A DNA stretch of 64,000 nucleotides from Streptomyces antnestii (GTDB taxonomy: Bacteria; Actinomycetota; Actinomycetes; Streptomycetales; Streptomycetaceae). The DNA lies in contig NZ_RZYA01000002.1 of assembly GCF_004005495.1 (NCBI RefSeq), positions 558,001 to 622,000 on the forward strand. The letters are read 5' to 3'. This document shows positions 33,084-41,195 of the stretch, one piece after another; position 1 is the stretch's first letter; every line of letters begins with the position of its first letter. A model generated the notes under the pieces. The model saw nothing but the letters and a program-made list of their open reading frames with translations, did not search any database and was not told the DNA's origin. The position numbers and the translations under genes were made by a program.

Positions 33084-33118
33084 ACCGGCCCCTGCCGATC
33101 GAATCGGCAGGGGCCGGT
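33084..33118. terminator. Perfect 16-bp hairpin terminator
   Basis: ACCGGCCCCTGCCGAT pairs perfectly with its complement around a 3-base loop (CGA). It stands between the importer operon and the converging ligase gene and probably terminates both strands. Confidence 0.88.
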
Positions 33119-33140
33119 CGGCGTAGCCCACCTCTGCGCC

Positions 33141-34760
33141 TCAGCCCGTCGGTGTCCCGCCGCGCAGATCCGCCTTCATGATCTTTCCGCTGGCGTTCTT
33201 GGGGAGTTCGTCGATGAGGACGACCTTGCTCGGCACCTTGAAGTTCGCGAGCCGGGTCCTGCAGAAGGCGATGATGTCCTCGGGCGTGGGACGGGCGCCG
33301 CGACGGGGTACGACGTAGGCACACGCCACGGTGCCGAGGCGCGCGTCCGGGATGCCCACGACGGCGGACTCCGAGACGTCGGGGTGGGCACCCAGGGTGT
33401 TCTCCACCTCGGCGGGATACACATTGAAGCCGCCGACGATGAACATGTCCTTGATGCGGTCGGTGATCTTCAGACAGCCGTGTTCGTCGAGCCGGCCCAC
33501 GTCTCCCGTGTGGAACCAGCCCTCGGAGTCGATCGCGGCACGGGTGGCGTCCTCGTCCTCGAAGTAGCCGAGCATGACGTTGTCACCCCGCAGCAGGATC
33601 TCGCCGTCCTGCCCGACGGGCACACTCTTCTGCTCCGCGTCGACGACACGTATCTCGATGCCCGGGACCGCCGGGCCGGTCGTCTCCGCGACGTGTGCGG
33701 GATCCTCGTTCGGACGGGACTGGGTGGCCACGACGCACTCGGTCAGACCGTAGGCCTGCGCCACGGTCTCGAACCCCAGCTCGTCCCGCATCCGCTGGAA
33801 CAGGGATTCGGGCACCGTCGCCGCCCCGGCGATCGCGAAGCGCAGCGAGCCGAGATCGAACTCCGGCAGCCGCGGGTGGTCCAGGAGGGAGGTGAAGATG
33901 GTGGGCGCCCCCGGAAGCACGGAGATTCCGGCGGCCGAGATCAGCGAGAGGACCTGGTCCACGTCGAACGTGGCCAGCGGGTAGATCGTGGAGCCGGCTT
34001 CGAGCGCGGCGATCATGCCCGCCTTGTAACCGAAGCCGTGGAAGAACGGGTTCACGATCGCGTAGTTGTCGGCCGGGCTCAGCTCCGCGCCCGTGGCCCA
34101 GACCCTGGCCACACCGACCGTCTGGCGATGCGCGCTCATCACGCCCTTGGGCACACCTGTGGTGCCCGAGGTGAACATGATGTCGCAGACATCCTCCGGG
34201 GCCACGGCCTCGGCCGTCTCCGCTCCTTGTTGAGGCGAGATCTGGTCCGCGCGGGAGAGGAAGTCCGGCCAGGCCAGCGTGTGCGCCGCGCTGCTGTCGG
34301 CGGTGATGTCGACCAGCGTCTTCAGCGCGGGAAGCCCTGGTACGGGCCCGGTCTCACCCGGACGCGCCTCCGGGGCCACCGCGTCACGCAGCATCGCGGA
34401 GAAGTCCTTGCCGAGGAATCCGCCCGCGAACACGAGGACCGAGGCCCGCGACCGCCCGAGGATCACGGCGGCCTCCTGCCCGCGGTAGCGCGTGTTGATC
34501 GGGACCACACAGGCACCCGCCGACTGGGCCCCCAGCATGGCGAGCATGAACTCGATCCGGTTCGGCGCCCAGACCGCGACCCGGTCACCGGGGCGGACGC
34601 CGGAGGCGATGTAGGCCCGGGCGGTCCGGAAGACCATGTCGGCCAGTTCCCGGTAGCTGACGCGGAGGTCACCGTCGACGACAGCCAGGTTCTCCCGGTG
34701 CTTCGCCGCCGCGTCCGCGAGAAGACGGGGAATGGTCAGTGGGGCTGCACTGCTGCTCAC
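33141..34760 (-). CDS. FadD3-like acyl-CoA ligase
   Basis: 539-residue ANL ligase. The P-loop FTSGTTGVPKG is at about 196-206. NPFFHGFGYKAG and the SLRFAIAGAATVP segment follow, then QAYGLTE, then GWFHTGDVGRLDEHGCLKITDRIKDMFIVGGFNVYPAEVE and the terminal NASGKIMK Lys. Several of these stretches are close to what I remember of mycobacterial FadD3, the ligase that activates the steroid C/D-ring acid HIP. GTG at 34760 follows GGAGG and lies just downstream of a perfect KstR2-like box. A longer GTG start at 34781 would place the box inside the gene. It is divergent from the KstR2-like regulator, as expected for a sensed first step. Confidence 0.85.
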   Translation of the reverse strand: MSSSAAPLTIPRLLADAAAKHRENLAVVDGDLRVSYRELADMVFRTARAYIASGVRPGDRVAVWAPNRIEFMLAMLGAQSAGACVVPINTRYRGQEAAVILGRSRASVLVFAGGFLGKDFSAMLRDAVAPEARPGETGPVPGLPALKTLVDITADSSAAHTLAWPDFLSRADQISPQQGAETAEAVAPEDVCDIMFTSGTTGVPKGVMSAHRQTVGVARVWATGAELSPADNYAIVNPFFHGFGYKAGMIAALEAGSTIYPLATFDVDQVLSLISAAGISVLPGAPTIFTSLLDHPRLPEFDLGSLRFAIAGAATVPESLFQRMRDELGFETVAQAYGLTECVVATQSRPNEDPAHVAETTGPAVPGIEIRVVDAEQKSVPVGQDGEILLRGDNVMLGYFEDEDATRAAIDSEGWFHTGDVGRLDEHGCLKITDRIKDMFIVGGFNVYPAEVENTLGAHPDVSESAVVGIPDARLGTVACAYVVPRRGARPTPEDIIAFCRTRLANFKVPSKVVLIDELPKNASGKIMKADLRGGTPTG

Positions 34761-34776
34761 AGGATCCTCCGAATCA

Positions 34777-34790
34777 ACCAAGTGCTTGGT
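34777..34790. promoter_or_regulatory. KstR2-like operator (box K3), perfect palindrome
   Basis: ACCAAGTGCTTGGT matches AnCAAGnnCTTGnT at every position and is almost fully symmetrical. It lies between the FadD3-like ligase and the TetR gene. A degenerate second copy, AACAAGTGTGTGTT at 34966-34979, is nearer the TetR start and may serve autoregulation. Confidence 0.8.
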
Positions 34791-35015
34791 AGGTATGCTA
34801 GTTGGCGACGGATGGCGGTGTCATTGCCTGGAACGTGACTTCCGCTCTGTTCCTTGCGTGCTTCCGGGGCGGATCGGGTCCCGTGCGTGGGAAGATCGGC
34901 GCCGGGCAGGACGCCGTGCCGGGTGTGGGAAGCTGCACCAGGTGGGGACAGTCGTGACAGGCTTGAACAAGTGTGTGTTGGGGGAGAGGGTCTCCCGCCA
35001 GGAGGGACGGACGAC

Positions 35016-35657
35016 ATGGCGGCAGGGCGGTCCGGGCAGACGGCGGCCAGGAGGCGCGGCACCAGGGCCGGCGGGAACAGCGGCTCGCACCGCCGTGGTG
35101 AGCTCCTCGGCATCGCCGCCGAGCTGTTCGCCACCCGCGGGTACGCCGAGACGACCGTCCGGGACATCGCCGACGAGGCGGGCATCCTGTCGGGCAGCCT
35201 CTACCACCACTTCAGCTCCAAGGAGGAGATGCTCGACGAGATCCTCCGTGACTTCCTCGGTCCGCTTCTCGAGCGCTTCATCGCGATCGAGAAGGAGGGC
35301 GAGAACCCGGAGCAGATCCTCGACGAGCTGATCAGGCACTCCTTCGCCGCCATCGACGCCTCTCCTGTCGCCGTGGCGCTCTACCAGAACGAATCGACCA
35401 TGCTCAACCGCCAGTCCGGCTTCGAGTACGTCGCCGAGATCGGCAAGAAGATCGAGAAGATCTGGCTGCAGGTGCTCAAGGCGGGACAGAAGTCCGGGGT
35501 GTTCCGCAGCGACGTCGACGTCAACCTGTCCTACCGGTTCATCCGCGACGCGATCTGGTCCACCGTGCGCTGGTACCGCCCGCGCGGCAAGTACAAGCAC
35601 GAGGCCGTCGCCGTGCAGTTCCTCACCGTGCTCCACGGAGGCCTGCACACCACATAG
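35016..35657 (+). CDS. kstR2: TetR-family regulator resembling KstR2
   Basis: 213 residues. The helix-turn-helix region RRGELLGIAAELFATRGYAETTVRDIADEAGILSGSLYHHFSSKEEMLDEIL and the C-terminal VDVNLSYRFIRDAIWSTVRWYRPRGKY are very close to what I remember of mycobacterial KstR2 (Rv3557c). KstR2 represses C/D-ring steroid genes and is released by HIP-CoA. The DNA around it carries repeated AnCAAGnnCTTGnT motifs, the reported KstR2 site, which independently supports the call. ATG at 35016 follows AGGAGG at a longish spacing. An upstream in-frame start at 34854 would add 54 residues of unlikely sequence. Confidence 0.82.
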   Translation: MAAGRSGQTAARRRGTRAGGNSGSHRRGELLGIAAELFATRGYAETTVRDIADEAGILSGSLYHHFSSKEEMLDEILRDFLGPLLERFIAIEKEGENPEQILDELIRHSFAAIDASPVAVALYQNESTMLNRQSGFEYVAEIGKKIEKIWLQVLKAGQKSGVFRSDVDVNLSYRFIRDAIWSTVRWYRPRGKYKHEAVAVQFLTVLHGGLHTT

Positions 35658-35684
35658 CCACCACGACAAGGGGAGGGTGCAGGA

Positions 35685-36557
35685 ATGGCCGGTGTTGCCG
35701 GAACCAGGGCGCTGGGTGACCTGGAGGTCTTCCCGATCGGCCTGGGTGCCATGACCTTGACGCAGGTCATGGGCTATGACGAGAAGCGCGGGATCCGCAC
35801 CGTCCATGCGGCCCTGGACGCCGGCGTGACGCTGATCGACACCGCGGACGTGTACGGCCCGGCGGGCGGTTACGGCGTGAACGAGCTCGCGGTGGTGAAG
35901 GCGCTCGCGCTGTACCCCGGCTCCACCGACCACGTGATCGTCTCGACCAAGGGCGGTCACCTCCGTAACCCGGACAACACCTGGTGGATCGACGGGCGCC
36001 CCGCACACCTGCGCAGCGCCTGCGAGGACTCACTCCGGCGCCTGGGCTACGACGCGCTGCCGCTGTACTACCACCACCGCCCCGATCCGCAGATCCCCTA
36101 CGCCGAGAGCATGGGCGGGATGAGGGATCTCTACGACGCGGGCCTCATCCAGCGCGCCGGGATCTCGAACGCCGACCCGGAGCAGATCCTGCTGGCCCGC
36201 GAGATCCTCGGCGACGCACTCGTCTCGGTGCAGAACGAGTTCTCACCCCGCTTCCGCTCCAGTCAGCCCGAGATCGACCTGTGCGCACAGCTCGGGCTCG
36301 CCTTCTCGTCCTGGAGCCCGCTCGGCGGCATGCGGGAGGCGAAGGAACTCGGGTCGGCCCACGGCGAGTTCCACGCGATCGCCGAGGAGCGGGGAGTCAG
36401 CCCGCAGCGGGTGGCGCTGGCCTGGCAGTTGATGAAGTCGCCGGTGATCATCCCGATTCCGGGGGCGAGCCGGCCGGAGTCCGTCCTGGACTCGGTCCGG
36501 TCCGTCGAATTCCGGCTGAGCGCCGAGGAGTTCGACCGGCTGGAACGGAGCGTCTGA
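35685..36557 (+). CDS. Aldo/keto reductase
   Basis: 290-residue TIM-barrel aldo/keto reductase. The catalytic tetrad is visible: Asp in LIDTADVYG, Tyr in the same motif, Lys in VSTKGG, and His in YYHHRPDP. SNADPEQ and IPIPGASRPESV match the NADPH-binding end. It would reduce an aldehyde or ketone such as a ring carbonyl. It starts 27 bases after the KstR2-like gene on the same strand, so the two are probably co-transcribed. Confidence 0.9.
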   Translation: MAGVAGTRALGDLEVFPIGLGAMTLTQVMGYDEKRGIRTVHAALDAGVTLIDTADVYGPAGGYGVNELAVVKALALYPGSTDHVIVSTKGGHLRNPDNTWWIDGRPAHLRSACEDSLRRLGYDALPLYYHHRPDPQIPYAESMGGMRDLYDAGLIQRAGISNADPEQILLAREILGDALVSVQNEFSPRFRSSQPEIDLCAQLGLAFSSWSPLGGMREAKELGSAHGEFHAIAEERGVSPQRVALAWQLMKSPVIIPIPGASRPESVLDSVRSVEFRLSAEEFDRLERSV

Positions 36558-36567
36558 GGCCGGGGGT

Positions 36568-37023
36568 TCAGGTGCCGGCGACCGGGGACGGGGGCTCGAC
36601 GAGTTCGACCCGGACCCGGTCCGGATCCAGGACGTAGACCACGCGGCACCCCTCCAGGGGGCCGTCCCCGGCCACGATGGGCTCGGAGAGTACGGCGACG
36701 CCCTCCTCCCGTACCCGGGTCAGGAGGGCATCGAGCCCGGTCACGTCGACGGCGACATGGACCGCGCCCGCACGGCCGTTGTCCGGGTCGACCACGTCCG
36801 TCGAGCCGCCGACGTACTGCAGCAGTTCGATCAGGGCCCTGCCCTCGGAGAGTCGGACGAACGCCTGACGGACAAGGATGCCCGGGTAGCCCGTCACCGC
36901 GTCGATCCGCGGGCCGCTGCGCTCCCATGACCCCAGGTGTTCGCCGCCGAGGACGCGTACGTAGAAGTCCAGCGACCGGTCCAGGTCGCTGACGGTGATA
37001 CCGACGTGGTTGATCGAGGTCAT
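36568..37023 (-). CDS. VOC-superfamily (glyoxalase/epimerase-like) protein
   Basis: 151 residues with two beta-alpha-beta-beta-beta halves: INHVGITVSDLDRSLDFYVRVLGGE and AVHVAVDVTGLDALLTRVREEG. The His residues at about 6 and 89 and Glu residues near the ends of each half (LIELLQY, VRVELVEPP) form the usual metal site. Members include methylmalonyl-CoA epimerase, dioxygenases and glyoxalases. In a CoA pathway an epimerase is plausible, but this is not shown. A one-mismatch KstR2-like box lies about 50 bases upstream. Confidence 0.83.
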   Translation of the reverse strand: MTSINHVGITVSDLDRSLDFYVRVLGGEHLGSWERSGPRIDAVTGYPGILVRQAFVRLSEGRALIELLQYVGGSTDVVDPDNGRAGAVHVAVDVTGLDALLTRVREEGVAVLSEPIVAGDGPLEGCRVVYVLDPDRVRVELVEPPSPVAGT

Positions 37024-37070
37024 GGTGGCTCACTCCTGTCGAGGGTGGCGCGTTCATCGACACGGTACCA

Positions 37071-37084
37071 ACCAAGCATTTGCT
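37071..37084. promoter_or_regulatory. KstR2-like operator (box K4)
   Basis: ACCAAGCATTTGCT fits the consensus with one mismatch and lies in the divergent region, nearer the VOC gene at 37023. Confidence 0.6.
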
Positions 37085-37138
37085 ACGTAGAGGGTGCGGA
37101 GCGCTACCGGAGACCGAGGGAGCGCTGCTATGTTGCGA

Positions 37139-37152
37139 ACCAAGCGCTTGCT
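37139..37152. promoter_or_regulatory. KstR2-like operator (box K5)
   Basis: ACCAAGCGCTTGCT matches the consensus at every fixed position and lies 39 bases before the SDR start at 37192. Together with K4, each divergent gene has its own box. Confidence 0.75.
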
Positions 37153-37191
37153 TGAAGAGCGCGCTGAGGTGCGGACGAGAGGGTGGGAATC

Positions 37192-37947
37192 GTGGTGGAG
37201 CAGTTGGTCGACCTGCGGGACAAGGTTGCCTTCGTCACCGGAGCCGCGCAGGGCCAGGGTGCCGAACATGCCCGGCTTCTCGCGCGGCTCGGGGCCCGGG
37301 TGGTCCTCGTCGATCTCGACGAGTCCGGGGTGCGGGCCGTCGCCGACGGTATCGACGCCGACGGCATCGAGGCCGAGACGCTCGCCTGCTCGCTCGACGT
37401 CGCGAGCGAGAGCGCCTGGGCCGACGTCATGGGCCGGGTGGGGGAGCGGTTCGGGCGCGTCGACGTGCTCGTCAACAACGCCGGCGCCTACCGCAAGAAG
37501 CCGCTCGTGGAACTCACCGAGAAGGAGCTCACGACCACGTTGCAGATCAACCTCGTGGGCCCCGTCCTCGGTATGCAGGCGGTGATCCCCCTGATGCGTG
37601 AACGCGGCGGGTCCATCATCAACATCGCGTCCACCGCGGCGCTCAGCGGTTACGCCGGCGGACTCGCGTACAGCGCGTCCAAGTGGGGACTCCGGGGTGC
37701 GAGCAAGTCCGCCGCCAAGGAGCTGGGCGCGCTCGGGATCCGGGTCAACTGCATCTGTCCCGGGGCGATCGACACCGCGATGATCAGCGAGGAGACCAGG
37801 GCCGGCGGCGGAGCGGTGGCGGGTCTGCCGATTCCGCGGGTCGGCAGGCCCGCCGAGGTGTCTTCCCTGGTGGCCTTCCTGGCCAGTGACGCCGGCAGCT
37901 ACTGCACCGGCCAGGACTTCGTCGTCGACGGCGGCCAGACCGCCTGA
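37192..37947 (+). CDS. Short-chain dehydrogenase/reductase
   Basis: 251-residue SDR. The cofactor site TGAAQGQG carries the Q-G-Q-G variant seen in mycofactocin-coupled and actinobacterial carveol-type SDRs. NNAG, the catalytic Ser in IASTAAL, YSASK and VDGGQTA are all present. Because of the A-Q-G-Q-G turn a mycofactocin-type redox partner is possible, but the insertion that marks those enzymes is not evident. GTG at 37192 follows AGAGGG. It begins an operon with the hexapeptide-repeat and thioesterase genes. Confidence 0.87.
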   Translation: MVEQLVDLRDKVAFVTGAAQGQGAEHARLLARLGARVVLVDLDESGVRAVADGIDADGIEAETLACSLDVASESAWADVMGRVGERFGRVDVLVNNAGAYRKKPLVELTEKELTTTLQINLVGPVLGMQAVIPLMRERGGSIINIASTAALSGYAGGLAYSASKWGLRGASKSAAKELGALGIRVNCICPGAIDTAMISEETRAGGGAVAGLPIPRVGRPAEVSSLVAFLASDAGSYCTGQDFVVDGGQTA

Positions 37948-37958
37948 GGAGGTGTCGC

Positions 37959-38573
37959 ATGGGCGTCTATGAGATCGACGGTGTCGTCCCCGTCGTGGAC
38001 CCCACCGCGTTCGTGCATCCGCAGGCGTCGCTGATCGGGGACGTCGTCATCGGCCCCGGCTGCTACATCGGTCCGATGGCCAGCCTGCGGGGCGACTTCG
38101 GCCGGATCACGGTCGGGGAAGGGTCCAACGTCCAGGACAACTGCGTACTGCACGCCTTCCCCGGCGCGGACACGGTCCTGGACCCCGGAAGCCACGTCGG
38201 CCACGGCGCGATCCTGCACGGCTGCCACGTCTCGGCCGAGGTACTGGTCGGGATGAACGCCGTGGTGATGGACGGGGTGAGCGTCGGCGCCCGTTCGCTG
38301 ATCGGGGCCAACAGCTTCGTGCCCGCGGGTATGGAGCTCCCCGTCGAGTCGCTGGTCGCCGGTAGTCCCGCGAAGGTGGTCCGCCGGCTCGACGCCGACA
38401 CGCTGGCATGGAAGGCCAACGGGATCGGGGTCTATCAGGAGCTCGCGAAGCGCTCGCTCGCCACGTTGCGCGAGGTCACGCCCTTGGAGGCCGTCGAGCC
38501 CGACCGCAAGCGGGTCAGCACCGGCCGCGAGGTGTCGATCCCTTTGCACGAGACGCGCAGGGCGGCCGGGTGA
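37959..38573 (+). CDS. Gamma-carbonic-anhydrase/PaaY-like hexapeptide protein
   Basis: 204 residues built of left-handed beta-helix hexapeptide repeats (FVHPQASLIGDVVIGPGCYIGPMASLRGDFG). The metal-site histidines lie in NCVLHAFPG and HVGHGAILHGCHV, followed by a C-terminal helix. This is the PaaY/CaiE-type of gamma-class carbonic anhydrase-like proteins; PaaY itself is a thioesterase acting on CoA derivatives in phenylacetate metabolism. A CoA-thioester-related repair role fits the operon. The start lies 11 bases after the SDR stop. Confidence 0.87.
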   Translation: MGVYEIDGVVPVVDPTAFVHPQASLIGDVVIGPGCYIGPMASLRGDFGRITVGEGSNVQDNCVLHAFPGADTVLDPGSHVGHGAILHGCHVSAEVLVGMNAVVMDGVSVGARSLIGANSFVPAGMELPVESLVAGSPAKVVRRLDADTLAWKANGIGVYQELAKRSLATLREVTPLEAVEPDRKRVSTGREVSIPLHETRRAAG

Positions 38574-39136
38574 GCGTGGACGAGCGTGAACGACTGGTCG
38601 AGGCCACCCGCGCCCTGACGTATGCCGTCGCGGTGACGGATCTCCCCGACGAGGACCTCGCCGCGGTGAGCGAGGCCGTCGACTCCCTGAGCCGGGCGCT
38701 GCGGAAACAGACCCGGAAGCGCTGTGTGACGGAATCCGTCACCGCCGTCGTCGAGAGCCGGCCCGTCGTGCTCGACCGGTACAACCCGGCAATGATCCCG
38801 CTGGAGGTGCGCTTCCCGGAAGACGGCACCGCCGCGGCCACCGTCACCCTGAACGCCGTGCACCAAGGTCCCACGGACTCGGTGCACGGCGGGGTGAGCG
38901 GACTGCTCATGGACAACATCCTCGGGATCCTCGTGCAGTCCAAAGGGCTTCTGTGCGTGACGGGGACGCTGAGCCTGCGCTATCGGGCGCTGACCCCGTT
39001 GGACCGGCCGCTCGAACTCCGCGCCGAGATCGTGGACCACTCAGGGCGCAGGGTCACCGTGACGGGATGGATCGAATGCGGCGGAGTGAGGACGGTCGAG
39101 GCCACGGGCGTGTTCATCGAAGTGCCCAGCCGCTGA
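38570..39136 (+). CDS. PaaI-like hotdog thioesterase
   Basis: 188 residues. The C-terminal 110 residues form a single hotdog domain with the signature VHGGVSGLLMDNILGI, where the central-helix start and acidic residue resemble PaaI/4-hydroxybenzoyl-CoA thioesterases. Preceding it is a helical N-terminus (RLVEATRALTYAV) common in mycobacterial steroid-cluster thioesterases. GTG at 38570 overlaps the stop of the hexapeptide-protein gene. It probably hydrolyses stalled acyl-CoA intermediates. Confidence 0.83.
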   Translation: MSVDERERLVEATRALTYAVAVTDLPDEDLAAVSEAVDSLSRALRKQTRKRCVTESVTAVVESRPVVLDRYNPAMIPLEVRFPEDGTAAATVTLNAVHQGPTDSVHGGVSGLLMDNILGILVQSKGLLCVTGTLSLRYRALTPLDRPLELRAEIVDHSGRRVTVTGWIECGGVRTVEATGVFIEVPSR

Positions 39137-39170
39137 CACCGGATGGGCGGCGGCGTCGGCTCGGTCTCCG

Positions 39171-40043
39171 TCAGGGTTTCCGGAAGCGGATGTGGCCCGC
39201 GGACAGTACGGATTCGCCGTCTCGTGCGACCTCGAAAGTGGACCGGTCCCCGTCCTGCCAGGCCGTGATGTCGAGCGTTTCGCCGGGCAGGACCGGTGCG
39301 GCGAAACGGCCGTCCAGCTCGGCCAGGTCCGCGGGATGGGCGCCGACGGCGTCGGCGAGCCGCAGGACGGTGCCCGCCAGGGTGCACAGTCCGTGCAGGA
39401 TCGGGCGTGGCTGCCCGATGGCGGTGGCGGCCGCGGGGTCGATGTGGATGAGGTGCCGGTCGCCGGTGAGCCGGTACAGCGCGGCCTGGGCCGGAAACGT
39501 CTCCAGGTTCGTCCGGTGCGTGGGCTCACCCACGGGGGCGGCAGGTCGTCCGGGCCCCCGCTCGCCGCCGAACCCGCCCCGCCCCGGAGCGAAGACCGAC
39601 CACACGGCGTGGAAGTACGGGCTGTCCACCGCGACTTCAAAGACCGCGGCCCCGCCCTTGTCCCACACGTCGGTGACGACGGCGGAGCATGTCACCTCCC
39701 CGGACGGTGGCAGCGGCTTGTGGACCGTCAGCCGCTGCGCGCCGTGCAGCGCGGTGCCGTCACCGAAGGCCCCCTTGCCCGCCAGGACATCCGGGGCCCA
39801 CTGGGCGAGGGTCAGGGCGAAGGTGGGCAGCACACGCAGCTCACGCTCGAAGACCAGGTCCAGGTCGGCAACCGGGTGGGCGCCCACGGCCAGGGCGTAG
39901 AGCATCACGTCACGTTCGTCGTAGGAGACCGTCCTGCTGCCGAGTGCGCGTCCACGCCACCGGTAGGCCGCCTCCGGCGCCAAGGTGTGATCCGTCGTGT
40001 GATCTGTCGTGTGTTCCGTCGTGTGTTCCAAGACCTCATCCAA
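39171..40043 (-). CDS. MaoC-type (R)-enoyl-CoA hydratase 2, double hotdog
   Basis: 290 residues, the size of two fused hotdog domains as in 17-beta-HSD4-type hydratase 2. The active-site motif GDRHLIHIDPAAATA ... PRPILHGLCTLAG is at about 205-235 and contains the Asp/His pair. Such enzymes hydrate 2-enoyl-CoA side chains, including those of sterols. The start is unclear: TTG at 40043 overlaps the KstR2-like box and has no ribosome site. In-frame TTG codons follow before and after a repetitive HTT-(E/D)-HTT-D stretch, so the N-terminus may begin at APEAAYRW. Confidence 0.85.
   Translation of the reverse strand: MDEVLEHTTEHTTDHTTDHTLAPEAAYRWRGRALGSRTVSYDERDVMLYALAVGAHPVADLDLVFERELRVLPTFALTLAQWAPDVLAGKGAFGDGTALHGAQRLTVHKPLPPSGEVTCSAVVTDVWDKGGAAVFEVAVDSPYFHAVWSVFAPGRGGFGGERGPGRPAAPVGEPTHRTNLETFPAQAALYRLTGDRHLIHIDPAAATAIGQPRPILHGLCTLAGTVLRLADAVGAHPADLAELDGRFAAPVLPGETLDITAWQDGDRSTFEVARDGESVLSAGHIRFRKP
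39985..40034. repeat. 12-bp tandem repeat at the MaoC N-terminus
   Basis: Four near-identical 12-bp units (GTCGTGTG plus WYCY variants) in tandem, encoding an HTT(D/E) tetrapeptide repeat if translated. It lies between the box-K6 promoter and the conserved part of the MaoC gene. Confidence 0.7.
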
Positions 40044-40056
40044 TCAAGCGCTCGCT
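40043..40056. promoter_or_regulatory. KstR2-like operator (box K6)
   Basis: ATCAAGCGCTCGCT fits the consensus with one mismatch. It lies immediately upstream of, or over, the start of the MaoC gene and may also affect the plus-strand SDR at 40298. Confidence 0.6.
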
Positions 40057-40215
40057 TGGTGGGGAGAGTAGGGAGGAAGTCCGCATGCGTCAACGGCCGT
40101 GCTGCCCCGCCCTGTTGGGTGGTGAGGCGACTTGTCTCGTCCGGATCCCGCTCAGCGGGAGCCGTTCGTTGCCTCGACATCCCCGGGCGCTGTAGGCAGT
40201 TGAAGCGGTCAGAGG

Positions 40216-40287
40216 TTCAAGTGGTTCAAGAGCTTCAAGAGCTTCAAGTGATTCAAGGGCTTCAAGGGCTTCAAGGGATCAAGTGGA
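40216..40287. repeat. 9-bp tandem repeat TTCAAGnnn, about eight copies
   Basis: Seven exact-length TTCAAGnnn units run from 40216 to 40278, followed by a degenerate eighth that reaches into the ribosome-binding site of the SDR at 40298. The TCAAG core equals a half-site of the KstR2-like boxes, but here it is only in direct orientation. Copy-number slippage would change promoter or leader spacing. Confidence 0.85.
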
Positions 40288-40297
40288 AGGTGATGGA

Positions 40298-41164
40298 ATG
40301 GCAGGCTCAGTGGAGGTTTTCGGCGGTGGCACAGCCGTCATCACCGGTGCGGCCGCCGGTGTGGGAGCGGGGCTCGCCCGGCACGCCGCACTCGCGCTCG
40401 GGATGAACGTCGTGCTCGCCGACATCGACGAGGCCGCACTGCGACGCACCTGCGCCGAGATCACGGACGAGGGCGGGCGCGCGACACCCGTGGTCGTGGA
40501 CGTACGCGACGCCGCCGCCGTGCAGAGCCTGGCGGACAGCGTGGTCAAGGAGTCGGGGCCGCTCCGTCTGCTCGTCAACAACGCGGGCGTGCTGCAGTTC
40601 GGCTACCTGTGGGACATCCCCGTGGACGGCTGGGAACGGCTCGTGTCCATCAACATCAGCGGTGTGTTCCACGGTGTCCGCGCCTTCCTGCCCCACCTTC
40701 TGCGCCAGTCCGAACCGGCCTGGGTGCTCAACCTCGCCTCCATCGGCGCCGTCACGGCGCGGCCGCTGCAGACGCCGTACATCATGAGCAAGCACGCCGT
40801 CCTCTCGATGACCGAGTGTCTTCACCAGGAGGTGGCCCTGGCCGGGGCCCGGCACATCCACGTCGGGGCGGTGCTGCCCGGGGCCGTCACCTCGCGCATC
40901 TTCGACGAGGCGGGCGGGGTCGACCGCGGCGATCTCTCCGCGGCCGAGATGGAACGGGAGGCGATGTTCCGCGTTCGCGAGCACGCCATGGGTCCCGAAG
41001 AGGCGGCCGCGACCATCCTGCAACAGGCCGCGGACGGCGAGTTCTACATCGTCACCCAGCCCGACGCGGTGCATGCCGCCATGCGCGACCGTGCGCAGCA
41101 GCTGACCGCGCGCCGCCCGCCGGCCCCCGTGCGCAGCCGCTTCACCGCGCAGCAGCCGGAATGA
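40298..41164 (+). CDS. Short-chain dehydrogenase/reductase
   Basis: 288-residue SDR. The cofactor turn TGAAAGVGAG is at about 16-25. DIDEAAL (NAD/NADP-specificity position), NNAG and YIMSK with the catalytic Tyr-Lys follow. A C-terminal region of about 100 residues includes LPGAVTSRIFDEAGG and a Y-I-V-T-Q-P-D segment. This extended form is shared with the broken SDR at 53166-53734, so the two are paralogues. ATG at 40298 follows GGAAGG; an in-frame GTG at 40283 is possible. The 9-bp repeat block lies directly upstream. Confidence 0.87.
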   Translation: MAGSVEVFGGGTAVITGAAAGVGAGLARHAALALGMNVVLADIDEAALRRTCAEITDEGGRATPVVVDVRDAAAVQSLADSVVKESGPLRLLVNNAGVLQFGYLWDIPVDGWERLVSINISGVFHGVRAFLPHLLRQSEPAWVLNLASIGAVTARPLQTPYIMSKHAVLSMTECLHQEVALAGARHIHVGAVLPGAVTSRIFDEAGGVDRGDLSAAEMEREAMFRVREHAMGPEEAAATILQQAADGEFYIVTQPDAVHAAMRDRAQQLTARRPPAPVRSRFTAQQPE

Positions 41165-41195
41165 TCCCGAGCCCCGGTTCGTGCTGCTCAGTCGC

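Noticed and set aside
35016..35657. KstR (the cholesterol ring A/B and side-chain regulator) instead of KstR2
   Set aside because: The surrounding boxes have the CAAGnnCTTG form, not AACnnGTT, and the C-terminal pattern fits KstR2 better.
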